Assembly (NCBI GenBank): GCA_016800925.1 | Contig: JABCPU010000566.1 | Location: forward strand, 1 to 38,357 | Source of the DNA: Suillus spraguei | Taxonomy: Eukaryota > Basidiomycota > Agaricomycetes > Boletales > Suillaceae | DNA: 38,357 bases | Reading direction: 5' to 3' | Shown here: piece after piece, positions 1 to 9,760 of the stretch | Layout of the letters: every line of letters begins with the position of its first letter | How positions within the stretch are numbered: the first letter of the stretch is position 1 | Notes under the pieces: model-generated | Told to the model about the DNA's origin: nothing | Seen by the model: the letters and a program-made list of their open reading frames with translations, nothing else | Databases searched by the model: none | Made by a program: the position numbers and the translations under genes

Positions 1-835
1 TTGCCGTTTCGCTACTTTGGACCGGAATAGCCGCTGGACCCACAGTAAACAGCGAATAACCCACGGTCATCGGATAACAACTTACGATCTTTGGCTGACG
101 ATCGGGCTCCTCCTTTGCCTGGTCATATTCGTTCATGGTATTCATTAGTCCGCGAAGAAAGTCTTGGACTTGAGGTATTTCTAACAGGTTCGAAAGCGAC
201 ATTGCCAGGATAGCAAATCGATATGTCCTGTTTTACAATACTTCAGCATAAGTAATAAATCCTGGGGCTTGCCGCACCGTTTGCGCATAGCCAAGTTATT
301 GAATGCCTTGTCGAGTTCAGCCCTGGACATCATAATTGTATGGAACCAATGACTTCTCCTGTTGGTATTCGTGAGTGCTAGAAATTAATATAAGGGAACA
401 CCCAACACACCCTTCATGAACATTTCGCATGTAAGTCAACGTGATGATCCGCTTCTGCACCAAATCTCGGAGATATTCGACAGAGGTTCCCTGCGCGATG
501 ACCGGTGTGCCATTTCCTACCAACGTGGCACTAGATGAAAGTGTGTCAGAGTGAACAGATTGACCATCCCATTCTCTGGCGGATGCAGGAATTGCAGTCG
601 GTGTCGAGACCGAAGTATAAGCGACGCTAGTAGCTGATGATATGCTGCCCACCGTTGCCGCGTTTACAGAGCCGTTCGCGGGCTTAAACGAAGACAGCAA
701 GTTCTGCGCCGAGCTCTTCCTGCGCATGGTCGGACGAGATGATTCTGTCATTGACGGACTGCTTGGCGTCGGAAAAGCAGTCTGGAAAACAGCCGTCATC
801 TCGACAGTGTCGCAGCCGAAACGTTGATAACCCAA
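1..835 (-). CDS. Conserved fungal protein of unknown function, 3' end off-window
   Basis: Minus-strand gene that leaves the window at base 1. I see exons 835-411, 358-278 and 227 downward, joined by short GT-AG introns in matching phase. After 227 the frame stays open to base 1, so a GTAAGT at 85-80 need not be used. The spliced protein starts with a Ser/Thr/Pro-rich tail of about 100 residues, probably disordered, followed by a well-conserved helical block (YLRDLVQKRIITLTYMRNV, then HEGRSHWFHTI, RKRTYRFAILAMSLSNLLE, IPQVQDFLRGL). The block looks like a fungal-wide family whose name I do not recall. The start may be the ATG at 835 or the one at 799, which reads MTAVFQTAF. It is divergent from the NTF2 gene with only 99 bp between start codons, so they probably share a promoter. 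No break was found in the part visible. Confidence 0.75.
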
Positions 836-934
836 ATTAGGAAGGTTATCGATTGCAGCTTTTATACTTGGCAGGCTGACTCTGCCCTACTACCACCATC
901 TCCGCAATCGTTTGTGTCCTAGCTCTCGAACACC
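836..934. promoter_or_regulatory. Short divergent promoter between unknown gene and NTF2
   Basis: Only 99 bp separate the two start codons, so both transcripts must start in or very near this segment. I see pyrimidine-rich stretches but no convincing TATA box. The NTF2 start sits in a good context, CACCATGG. Confidence 0.45.
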
Positions 935-1518
935 ATGGATATCACTGCTATAGCAAAAAACTTCACTGAGTTCTACTACTCACAATTCGCACTAGGCCGG
1001 CAGAACCTGGCCCCTTTGTATGTAAGCACTTCGTATATACAACCTTCCGGTATTCAAACACTTTTTGACGACTTCTAGCGCGAACGCACTCCATGTTGAC
1101 ATGGGAGGGAAAACCGTTCCAGGGCGGACCTAACATCGTGCAGCATCTGACTGTAAGTCTGATCGTATTTCAACTCATATCGCTCACCGTTTTTCCGTAT
1201 GGTTCAGGAACTGCCTTTTGAAAAGGTCGCCCATAAGATCAGCACATTTGACGCGCAGCCGTCATCCCTCGACATGAGTACTCTCTTGATCAATGTGACA
1301 GGGCTACTAAGGGTTCGTTTTTTGGTCGATCAATCGCGTGATCTAGCTACTGAAGAAGATGTAGGTGGATGGAGACCAAGAATTGCAGTTCTCCCAGGTG
1401 TTTGTGCTGGCAAAGGAGGGCGAATCGTTCTACGTGTACGTTCATCAACTTGATGCTAAGAACTCCGTTATAAATCGTTTGCAGGCTCAATGACATTTTC
1501 CGGCTCAACCTCGGCTGA
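935..1518 (+). CDS. ntf2: Nuclear transport factor 2 (NTF2), one apparent base missing in exon 2
   Basis: NTF2 carries RanGDP into the nucleus through the pore as a small homodimer. Five exons fit: 935-1021, 1079-1152, 1208-1312, 1365-1435, 1485-1518. Recognisable family pieces are MDITAIAKNFTEFYYSQFAL at the start, SMLTWEGKPFQGGPNIVQHL in the middle, and QFSQVFVLAKEGESFYVLND with FRLNLG at the C-terminus. Exon lengths sum to 371 nt, one short of 124 codons, matching the usual length of about 125 residues. The missing base is at the beginning of exon 2 (about 1079-1086, GCGAACGCAC). No alternative canonical splice pair repairs it, although a weak GC donor at 1026 would. Either the assembly lost one A in GAA or this copy is mutant. 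It is convergent with VPS1. Confidence 0.88.
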
Positions 1519-1889
1519 GGTGCTGAAGCACAGCATATTGTAAATCTGGTAGATGAGACAAAGATCCCCAGAAGTGTAATGGAGGCGGAAGCTTCCGTCG
1601 TTTGTACCTCATAGCTTATTCCATCGAAAGTAGATCAGACTGTTAGTTTTGGAAAGATCGTCGTGTCGAACAATTCCAAGGGGGATTAGCAGAACACACC
1701 AAACCGGTCGACTTAAAATGTTCAACTAGCGCGCCCACTAGCGGATAAACCGTAACAATAAGAAGTATGAAGACTAACACCAGGTAGAACATATTGTGTA
1801 GAGGGTATTAATACTAGTAGTCAGTCCATAAGCACAACATACGAGGTTATGTAAAGAACCTGCTTGAAACCTCCGAATATTTCACGTGT
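1519..1889. other. Convergent intergenic region, NTF2 / VPS1
   Basis: About 370 bp between two convergent stop codons. It should hold both 3' UTRs. It is AT-rich in places; I see no ORF, repeat or RNA gene in it. Confidence 0.5.
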
Positions 1890-4589
1890 CTAAACCCCAG
1901 CAACGATCCTATGCGACAATAATGATCAGTACAGTATCAAGTCTGATGTGAGAAGATTCGACATACTCTTCAGCCTTGTTCAGTGCCGTAACCATACTAA
2001 CAACCTCTTTCCGGCGATTGACGACAAAGTCACTTTCTTTCATCAAGTCGTCGAGCACTTCAGGTTTATACAACTCTTGGAGAAGCTCGCGTTGCAAGTT
2101 CTCTTTTGAGTGATTGACAAGTGTTAGCACAATAGCCTTTGGAACCATGTCGATCATTTCGCGTTTGACGATGTTGAAATACGAATGGATCAGTAGCTCT
2201 GAACAAGGAGGTCAAATTAATTGTACAAGTGAAGAAACATATCAAGATGACGCACTGATAACATCGGTCTCCATTGTTTCCCTCTCACTGAGAGCGGACA
2301 GGGGTCTGATCACTGCTGGAGGCTAATAAACACAAATATAAGTTGCAGTACATTCAGGTTTATGAGGACGTACCGCCTCCATGATGGGGCCAGCTTTCTT
2401 AGGTTGCCCCTTCTTAGCAGACGAGAAGAATGACCCAAAGAAACTTGGCTCTTCCTTCTTGATGTCAACATCCAAGTCGCGGTTGTTATTAATTTGACCC
2501 GCGGCAAGCTTGCCTGACTTGGCATCTGGAACTGGCGTCGGAGGCTTGTTAGCATTCAGTCTATCTTGAACCATTGACATAGCCTGTGCAAGATGCATGA
2601 GATCATCAAAGGTCATCAAAGTCATATGTATTTGCCTTGTGTCCGTTAAGGAAGTCGGGATGAGTCGTGTTGACATAACATGCTTGCATCCTAATCGTCA
2701 AAAGCATGAGACTGGAAAAAAGAAAAAATTCGGCATTATGGACGCACGCAACCATGTCAGTTACAAGCTTCGTAGTGGGATTCATCGCAGTCTTGAAGAA
2801 ATTAATTACAACAGAGTTGAAGCGCTCCCGGAGTGCAGGGAAACGTCTGAAGGCTTGCTGTATGATGCTGTTAGCACTTTATTGCGTTCATCAGTCACGT
2901 GAATACGTACGATTTTCTGTAGCAGTTGTCCAAGAATACGAATAAGTTCATCATACACGAGCTGACAACATTTGACACTCGGCTCTTCCAGTCGCTTGAT
3001 CTGTTGCTTGACAATGATTTCAAAGGCTTGCGTGCCAACAAAAAGTGATGGTGTTTGACCCTGCATTAAGAAATTTATTTCAACGGTTTCGGTTATGCGA
3101 GTAACAGACCCACCGAAGAATTGTATAAGATAGTCCGAATATCCCCATCTTTAACCTGATCGAAAGGGTCGATACTCTTCACACCATTATTAAACAACTC
3201 GTGGAAGACAAAGCTGATTCTTGCACCACCACTTAATTCATTCAGCGAGAGGTCGTTGGTATTGCCGTCAATGACTGTTCGAAATTCATTGGTGAACTCC
3301 GTAATGACCGAAAGGACTATGTTGCCGGAGGATGCATCACCCAAAGGACCACCTAAGGTAGCCAGCTCGGCAGTGAACTTTTGGAGCTGCTGACTTATAC
3401 GAGCTTTGATGTCAGGCAGAGTGGCACGAATGTGTTGCATGAGAATCTAAGACGAGAGGAAGACGTTAGTGACAAATCCCGCCTAGTGCGCGGGGAGTAA
3501 CCGAGGCACGCACCAAGTTGAGCTTACGGGCAAGGAAAGGAGTCCCGCAGTACTGAGCTTTCCCCTTATATGAAGGGTGCAATTCGAAGAAGCTACGCTC
3601 CGCGTCTAATGCAGCGCCGATTGTCTTGGATGTGTCAATGTCGCGTTGCCCTCGGTTTACCACTGGCACGTATCCTAAACGTAACGGAATGACGCGCCCT
3701 GCAAGGATGTCCACGACGTCCGTTCCTTGGTCCCTTTTGGCGCGTGAGCTTCGAGAACTACGCCGTTAACAAAACATGGACCTACATAAGGTCGACTTTG
3801 GTCAAAACACCAATCGTTCTCGTTCCTTCTGGGTCAACCTCCCGAGCTAACTTCAAACCATCGGAGTTCGCCAAGTCTGTATTGGCAGCAGTGACAGCCA
3901 AGATGATACATGCTGGCCGCGAGATGTACTTGAGCAGCATGTCCTTGATCTGCTTTTCAATGTCTTTGGGTTGGTCTCCGACAGGGACTTTGGTTAGACC
4001 GGGTAAGTCAACAAGAGTGAGAGTAAGGACATTAGGAGAGAATATGCGCAGGTTGATGGGTTGTGGTGAGATGCCTGCATTACGACCAGTCTTAGCCTCT
4101 GTATCTCGAACGATTTCGGCACGGATTTTGTTGAAGTCATAAAACTTTTCGCTGGGAAGGTGCAGGAATTCACCCCACTCCGATTCGTTCGCCTGCTTAT
4201 CACTACCGTTTAGTTGTGCTATCACAAAGTCAGCTAGGTAAACATATCCGAGGAAAGAAGCATACAATTTGGTGTCCCATTCGCCTGCGGCGCAGTTGCG
4301 GGACGATTAATGAGTTGAAGGACTAGTGGTCGCCGTGTCACGATACCAGTGCCACGAGGAAGGAAATCTCTTCCAACGATATTCTAGTGCATTGGTGTAA
4401 GTAGTGTGCTTTATATACATGAAATGTCGCGGTACGCACCTCGAGTACACTACTCTTTCCACTACTTTGACTTCCGAGCACACAAATCTGCGGTAGGTCT
4501 ATTTGGGATGCTGAGGAACCAACAGCGGAGAATACGTCTTGCAGCTTGTTAATGACAGAGACAATTTCTGAACCGAGACCTGTCGACAT
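1890..4589 (-). CDS. vps1: Vacuolar protein sorting dynamin-like GTPase Vps1
   Basis: Large GTPase of the dynamin family, acting in Golgi-to-vacuole traffic, endocytosis and peroxisome fission. Twelve exons join in frame: 4589-4440, 4383-4266, 4218-3786, 3733-3514, 3446-3114, 3060-2911, 2857-2748, 2690-2636, 2583-2374, 2322-2256, 2198-1967, 1908-1890. They total 2097 nt, 698 residues, against 704 in yeast. Visible motifs: P-loop GSQSSGKSS (about residues 40-48), switch I region [11 protein letters not shown]3 DLPG in [19 protein letters not shown]4 TKVD, a middle domain, a low-complexity insert ([20 protein letters not shown]), and a C-terminal GTPase effector domain ([19 protein letters not shown]). 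No PH domain, as expected for Vps1. The intron 2635-2584 uses a GC donor (AAG|GCAAAT). The start is the ATG at 4589, not the upstream in-frame ATG at 4751, because family homology begins there. Confidence 0.96.
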
Positions 4590-5216
4590 GGTGGGCAGAG
4601 ACGATGATGGACAAGGGCAAAGAATTACAGAAATGAACGAAGCTAGACCGTGACTTGAATTGCACAGTGCAAAACACGCAGTGCGCACGCCTTGGTGTGA
4701 ACACAGCCACAAGTCCAAACCAGAACAAATTTCCTTCTTCTCGTTGTCCAACTTACTACAATGTCAGTGTTTCAGGTAAACCTGATTTAAGGTCATAGGT
4801 CTCTTGCCCAACTAATTACTTATCTACTTGCCTCGTCACTTCTCGCACATACTCATTACTCGCATATTCTCGTTGTTCTCGTCCCACCCGTTTTCTTATC
4901 ATGATACCTGCAGTACAGCGCTCAGAGTTGTTCCGTGCGGCTGCAAGCCTGTAACAGCTAGCTAGCTGGGTCAAAAATTGTCTAGCGTGTCACAGCCTTG
5001 CTTGATACGCGTGCTCCTATGTCAGATGTTTCACAACAATAGGGACGGGTCACGGAAGAAGCTTGAAGGAAGCACAAATATTTACCAAATGTTCGAGGTG
5101 ACTCAGTGATAAGAATGTTATCATTACGGCCTCATGGCTCTCTTACGTTCATGCTTGGAAATTCGAATAAATACTCTTAGGATCTTGTGACGACCGTCGT
5201 CTTGGCTTCCACCACC
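4590..5216. promoter_or_regulatory. Divergent intergenic region VPS1 / zinc-finger gene
   Basis: 627 bp between two divergent starts. It contains a pyrimidine-rich tract around 4810-4890 (repeated CTTGCC, TCTCGCA and TTCTCG), typical of fungal core promoters on the plus strand. A short tandem AGCTAGCTAGCT lies near 4960. No ORF of its own is convincing. Confidence 0.4.
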
Positions 5217-5469
5217 ATGGCACAGTGTAATCAATGCGACCGTTCATTTCGTTCCACTCAGGCATTGTTTGCCCACTGTCGCGACAAAGATGACCACCCC
5301 TTCTGCGAGGATTGCGACAGGTTATTCTTAACCTTTACTGGACTGGATCAGGTGCGCGACACGCCTATTCCTGGTTTTTTCAAAGCTCACGCACATTTTA
5401 TGTCAGCACATGCAAAACGCTGCGGTGCATCGTAGCGACAGTGAACGTGACGAGTATGCGTCCGAGAGC

Positions 5470-5501
<32 letters not shown>

Positions 5502-6206
5502 CGACGACGACGACGACGACGAAGAACCACTCTGTGTAGGATGCAACCGGTGGTTTGTTGACCTGGCAAGCCTTTATCAGCACCTTGCTGCCAGCTCCAA
5601 GCACAACTGGTGCTTTGTATGCTCGCGTGATTTCGCCACCCCAACTTCATTAGATCAAGTAAGTCCTGCTCGCGCATTCACGCCTCGTATATTAATAAAG
5701 ACCCTGCCGCACAGCACTCATCTTCCCCTGTGCACAAGGGCCTGGATTTCGAGTGCCCTCTGTGCCCAAAGAGGTTCAAGACCCCTTCCTCGATTGCCCT
5801 TCACATCGAGTCGGGAACTTGTCACAATATCTCGCGAGCCCAAGTAACTGCGGCAGTCCATGCACTCAATATAGTGCCTACGATTTCAGTTTCTCGCCGC
5901 ATTGAGAGTGGAACGATCCGCGTTGTATCTTACTACGTGACAGAGCGCGCATTCAACGGCACTGCTTACGAGTGTTATCTCTGCCACCGTACTTTCCGTA
6001 CCTTGGGGGCTCTGAACTCCCACATCAACTCTCCGGCGCATGATGCGGATGAGTTCAAGTGCCCGAAGTGCAAGAGGAAGTACAAGCTTGTTTCAGGCCT
6101 GATGCAGCACATTGAAAGCGAAGCGTGTGGGATCGCAAGGTTCCAAGTGGTGGAGGACTTCACGAAGAACTTAGTAGACCAGTTTTTGAAGCGCTTGAAA
6201 CTCTAA
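5217..6206 (+). CDS. C2H2 zinc-finger protein with a 17-residue Asp run
   Basis: Three exons (5217-5351, 5407-5658, 5715-6206) give 292 residues without a break. At least four C2H2-like fingers are visible: CNQCDRSFRSTQALFAHC at the N-terminus, an adjacent CEDCDRLF, a CVGCNRWF...H finger and a CFVCSRDF finger after the acidic run, then CPLCPKRFKTPSSIALHI, CYLCHRTFRTLGALNSHI and CPKCKRKYKLVSGLMQHI in exon 3. The last ones are widely spaced. Between fingers is a run of 17 aspartates encoded by ten GAT then seven GAC codons (5470-5520). The start is the ATG at 5217 in CACCATGG; an upstream in-frame GTG at 5187 is not needed. Finger proteins like this are common in Agaricomycetes; a nucleic-acid-binding role is likely but the target is unknown. 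I see no other domain. Confidence 0.88.
5470..5520 (+). repeat. Trinucleotide repeat, (GAT)10(GAC)7 encoding Asp17
   Basis: Perfect GAT run followed by a perfect GAC run, in frame inside the zinc-finger gene. The two-block structure suggests two separate slippage expansions of synonymous codons. Confidence 0.95.
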
Positions 6207-7119
6207 CTTCGATTTGGAAGGACCATGGATAGATTCCGAGGGGAATATGTATTGTAAGTGTAATATACATGATGTATGTCTAGAAAGTGAATCAGATTTG
6301 TCTTGTCTCTTTGTGTCGCCACTGAAGAAGTTTTAGTCATTTCGCTCGAACACGCTCAATTCTTTATTGACAGGTTCACTCGCTCTTGGTTAATTTTAAA
6401 TGCTGATTCTCTCCTGCTTAAACCATGGTGTCTTTTGTATTTGTGAGAAACACACACTTTATGAAATCATGATGCCGCAGGCGCCGCATCATGGCAAGCA
6501 ATTTCACAAACGTGCCTTGGCAATTTGCGGGCGAAAGTCTCTTTAAAATTACTCCTCATCACTGTACTATATTGGGGGGGGGGGGGGGGGAGTTGCAACC
6601 AAGCTATAAGCGCTATGTAGGTTCTGTAGCGCTATATAGCAGTTCCCATTTTTCCTGATGCATACCCAGATTGCAGACAATAGATCCCAGATATATCAGA
6701 ATAGATCTCAGTCATATAGGCTTGTGCAGACGGCTGGGGCAGACGGCTGGGCAGGGCTATGGTCATCATAGAATGATGTATCACACGGAGCTACACAGAC
6801 TAACAATTAATGTACAACAATTTAGCTACACTGGTAGCAAGTAATACATTACTACTACAGCTACAGGTGAATTTTGCCTATATTCTATGCTGCAATACAT
6901 AACATTGCACTGATAACAAACCCGAGCCGCGGCTTTTGGCCGGCTTGGGCTCACGGCCTAGGCTTGAAATTTGGCGAGCCTGAGCCCCTCAGGCCAAGCC
7001 TAAGCCAGGGCTTTGGGCCAAAGCCGGGCCAAAACATCACTAGATTCAACCATCCATAGAAATCCGTATGCTGCTTTGCGTCGGAAAAACGAACTCTTGT
7101 GTATTTTGGCAATTACATA
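6207..7119. other. Gene-free region with a G17 run and a GC-rich dyad
   Basis: About 900 bp between the zinc-finger gene and the protease. It holds a 17-base G run at 6574-6590. Just after it is an inverted pair of AGCGCTAT-type motifs with the palindrome GCTATATAGC (about 6605-6640). At 6918-7034 there is a GC-rich tract of alternating GGCTTGGGC and AAGCCNGGGC words with partial dyad symmetry, reminiscent of the subterminal sequence of a hAT-type element, though I could not delimit ends. No credible ORF. Confidence 0.5.
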
Positions 7120-8580
7120 TTAGTTGGTAGTGGCATAAGTGAACGGGGTCGTGGCAAAACCGACCTCGCGGTTGTCGCGATTTAAAACAGTGTAGAAGCG
7201 TTGTATAAATGGGCAACCAACAATAAAGTCAAACCCTTCGCCAGTTGGCGTAGTCAGGCTTTTAATGATGAGATATATGCCATATTTCTCAGTACCAGGA
7301 ATAAGGTAGTTGAGAGAACGAGGCCAGATTTGGGCGTTGGAAATGAGACTGAAGACTCCCTGTGCAAAACGGTGAACAAGGGGTGTGAGGGCTAACTGAA
7401 TTGACATACGTTGCCAATATAGAACTTCAAGTCTCGTAGGGCACCGTACTGGCGAAGGGTAATACGGAGAAGACCAGTCCGCTGATCAATAGTAGCGCCG
7501 GTTGCAGCCCGGTACTTGTCATAGGCATCTATCGAACACTGATTAGACAATTATTACTCGCTGCACTCTAAATACACACCGGAGGCAATGTAGATAAAGT
7601 TGGCACCAGTATCGATGATACCAGCAGTGCGTTCCAAGATGTTGATGTTCTGCTCGCCGTAAGTGATTCTCTGATCGATACCCCAGTAGCTCGTTGACTC
7701 GGGGTTGTTGGTGACAGCACTGAAACAACATAATTACTAAGAGTCTGGATTGACGTAGGAGCTGAGGTAGCTTACGTGTATACAATGCTACTAGTGCACT
7801 TGGTATAGTCAGGTTCACCAAAAACGAGCTCTCCAACGTTGGGGTCTCCATCCCTATTGAGAGTGAGGGGCCGGAAAAACATACCAACAATGTTCCGACT
7901 AATGGCGCCTGCGGTAACCAGCCAGTCAGTAAAAGTTGGATACGTGGCAGGCGGTCATCTGGCAGGGTGTTGACTGTCAAATCTCGAGGCCCGAGGCCCA
8001 AAATACCGTCATATCTGAAGTTTATCCCAGTAACAGAACCAACAGCGAGTTCATAGTTGGGGATGGTGAGCCCATGACCGAGAGTGACGGTATCAACGAA
8101 GAAAGTTCCTATAGATAATTGTAGGTGTTTTCAACTTATGCCATTGTTGTATGTCATACCAGACAAGGTGGCAGTAGGAGCTGGCCCACCACCAAAGGTT
8201 TCCTCTACACGCCGTCCGGTGTTGACGCCGGTTTCGTCGTATGGAGTGTGGGCGCCAATCCATGTGACCGCGCTACCGGTGTCGACAAGCAATCTGTCTT
8301 CAATAATATATTAGCAGCCGCATGTTTTCTCAGTGTTGAACTAACAGGTTGTGGGGGGGCTGCCAACGTCAAGTACTACGCTGTGTCTACCCCAAACGTC
8401 GGGTGTCGCAGGAATGCTTTCAGCACGTCTGCTATGTGTATTGTAGTCCCTGGGTTGCACAGTACCATCGGAGACGTTCAGTCTCCTGAGGGGGATAATG
8501 ATGGTGGAATTGCGAACTTCAACGGGCGATACCGTGATTGACGAAGCCAGAAGTGTTAACAATGATGCAGTGATGAACAT
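7120..8580 (-). CDS. Secreted pepsin-like aspartic protease (A1), one apparent base missing
   Basis: Polyporopepsin-type endopeptidase. Six exons: 8580-8346, 8297-8160, 8108-7776, 7719-7580, 7528-7410, 7359-7120. The N-terminus is a signal peptide (MFITASLLTLLASSITVSP) followed by a propeptide. The two catalytic aspartates lie in LLVDTGSAVTWIGA (exon 2) and GIIDTGANFIYI (exon 4). A YDGILGLGPRDL block and the C-terminal VGCPFIQRFYTVLN with EVGFATTPFT are typical of the fungal group. Exon lengths sum to 1205 nt, one short of 402 codons. The frame changes in exon 3 at about 7950-7956, where a CC should probably be CCC; both sides are well conserved (VNTLPDD before, YPTFTDWLVTAGAISRNIVG after). 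So it is either a fresh pseudogene or an assembly error. Expected product is extracellular or vacuolar. Confidence 0.88.
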
Positions 8581-8760
8581 GGCTTGTTGGAGGTAATATC
8601 ATACTCAATAGCGTATTATATACTTCGAGTTGTGTGCCAGCGAACGCGATAACGGTGACACATACTATATTGAAATGTCCCCCTCGAAAAAGCAATGATG
8701 AGGTAGCTCCGATCCAAGTCACAACATGAGTACAAGAATTTGACCTCTCGATGAAGTGTG

Positions 8761-8880
8761 GTAGGAGACGGTTTGCCTGGCAGGTGGCAGGAATTTCAAT
8801 ACAATTCGCCTAGTTACCAATGGTTCAAACATTCGTTGACTTAACTCACGTTCATTTCCATAGAGATGCCACCTATCATA
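8761..8880 (+). repeat. Dispersed direct repeat, copy 1
   Basis: Shares a block with 9331-9440: GGAGACGGT, then GGCAGGTGGCAGG, then TTCGCCTAGTTACCAATGG and TTCAAACATTC, ending in CCATAGAGATGCC. Copy 1 has two small extra segments relative to copy 2. It lies upstream of the protease gene. Confidence 0.8.
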
Positions 8881-9044
8881 GATGCATTGTGCAGGTTAGT
8901 GTGGCAAGCATTGCTGAGCGCTGAGGAGAGCTGTTGCAATGTGACACGAGTACCTGGGAGAAGCCTGGTTTCTTCACACGTAAAATCTTCGCCCGTTACT
9001 TCACGTCAATGACGTAGCGTTGATGATGCGTCCTTGTTTCAGAG

Positions 9045-9115
9045 TGCCAGGTGCAGCCCGCTGGAATGTTCTGGTATCAGGAGTCATTGCGGAAACGATC
9101 TGATAGGTCTGTACA
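9045..9115 (+). repeat. Fragment related to 20828-20890
   Basis: Contains TGCAGCCCGCTGGAATGTTC and TATCAGGAGTCATTGCGGA, closely matching the segment at 20834-20886, where an extra 11 bases (ACCCTGGTGAG) split the match. The distant copy is an open frame (GYAAHRNVLDPGEYQELL), so both look like pieces of one decayed gene or transposon. The rest of 8581-9760 shows no credible gene. Confidence 0.65.
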
Positions 9116-9330
9116 TAATCGGAGGCGGGGTGACAAACGAGAGGCGTGCTCAATTCTTACGATGTCAAGTTCAAGCCAAACAAAATAGTCAACCGGTGAG
9201 ACTCCATTTGAGAGGGATGCTCAATTCTAAAAATTCGCGTTCACATGGGAGCCGAGTTCTCGCTAAACCTGTCCTAAACGTGGTACTCTAGATCTGTTCT
9301 TTGCCTGCTGGCAAAATCTCCAAGACTCGA

Positions 9331-9440
9331 TTGGAGACGGTCTGCTTTTGATCCTGGCAGGTGGCAGGCAATTCGCCTAGTTACCAATGGTTCAAACATT
9401 CATTTACTTAACTTCCATAGAGATGCCGCCCATTATGAAT
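9331..9440 (+). repeat. Dispersed direct repeat, copy 2
   Basis: Second copy of the segment at 8761-8880, about 570 bp away in the same orientation. The duplication may include promoter DNA of a former protease copy or a short mobile sequence; no ends or target duplication could be set. Confidence 0.8.
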
Positions 9441-9760
9441 ACTTATGTCGAGAAATTTACGGTGGCGCTCGGCCAAAACGACACGCGAGGGCACGTGACT
9501 TCGATCTATTACCTTTTTTAGGCAGGATTCCCTGACCTCGGTGGCACATGACCAGATTCGTGTGACGGCGTGAGTTCTGAGTGAAAAACAGAGCGCAAAA
9601 AGGAGCACAGCGCTCATGAATTAACGACAACGAGTGATACGATAGTTGACATTGATTAACGACAGCGAGTTGTAAGTAATGTGCTAAGAGTCAGCCCGAA
9701 GTTAAAAAAATGGTTGCAGTGTCGGTGGGAGTGTCATTTATTGCGAGAGATGTGATCTCC

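Noticed and set aside
86..227. Frameshift in the partial gene at the left edge
   Set aside because: Disappears when the intron 277-228 is used (CG|GTGCGG...AACAG|GACATAT), which restores RKRTYRFAILAMSL.
4590..4751. N-terminal extension of VPS1
   Set aside because: In frame and open, but Vps1 homologues begin at [10 protein letters not shown] and the extension has no family resemblance.
5187..5216. Earlier start of the zinc-finger gene at a GTG
   Set aside because: Fungal nuclear genes rarely start at GTG and the ATG at 5217 is in a strong context just before the first finger.
5387..5677. Antisense frames with poly-His or poly-Ile
   Set aside because: Other-frame readings of the GAT/GAC repeat in the zinc-finger gene.
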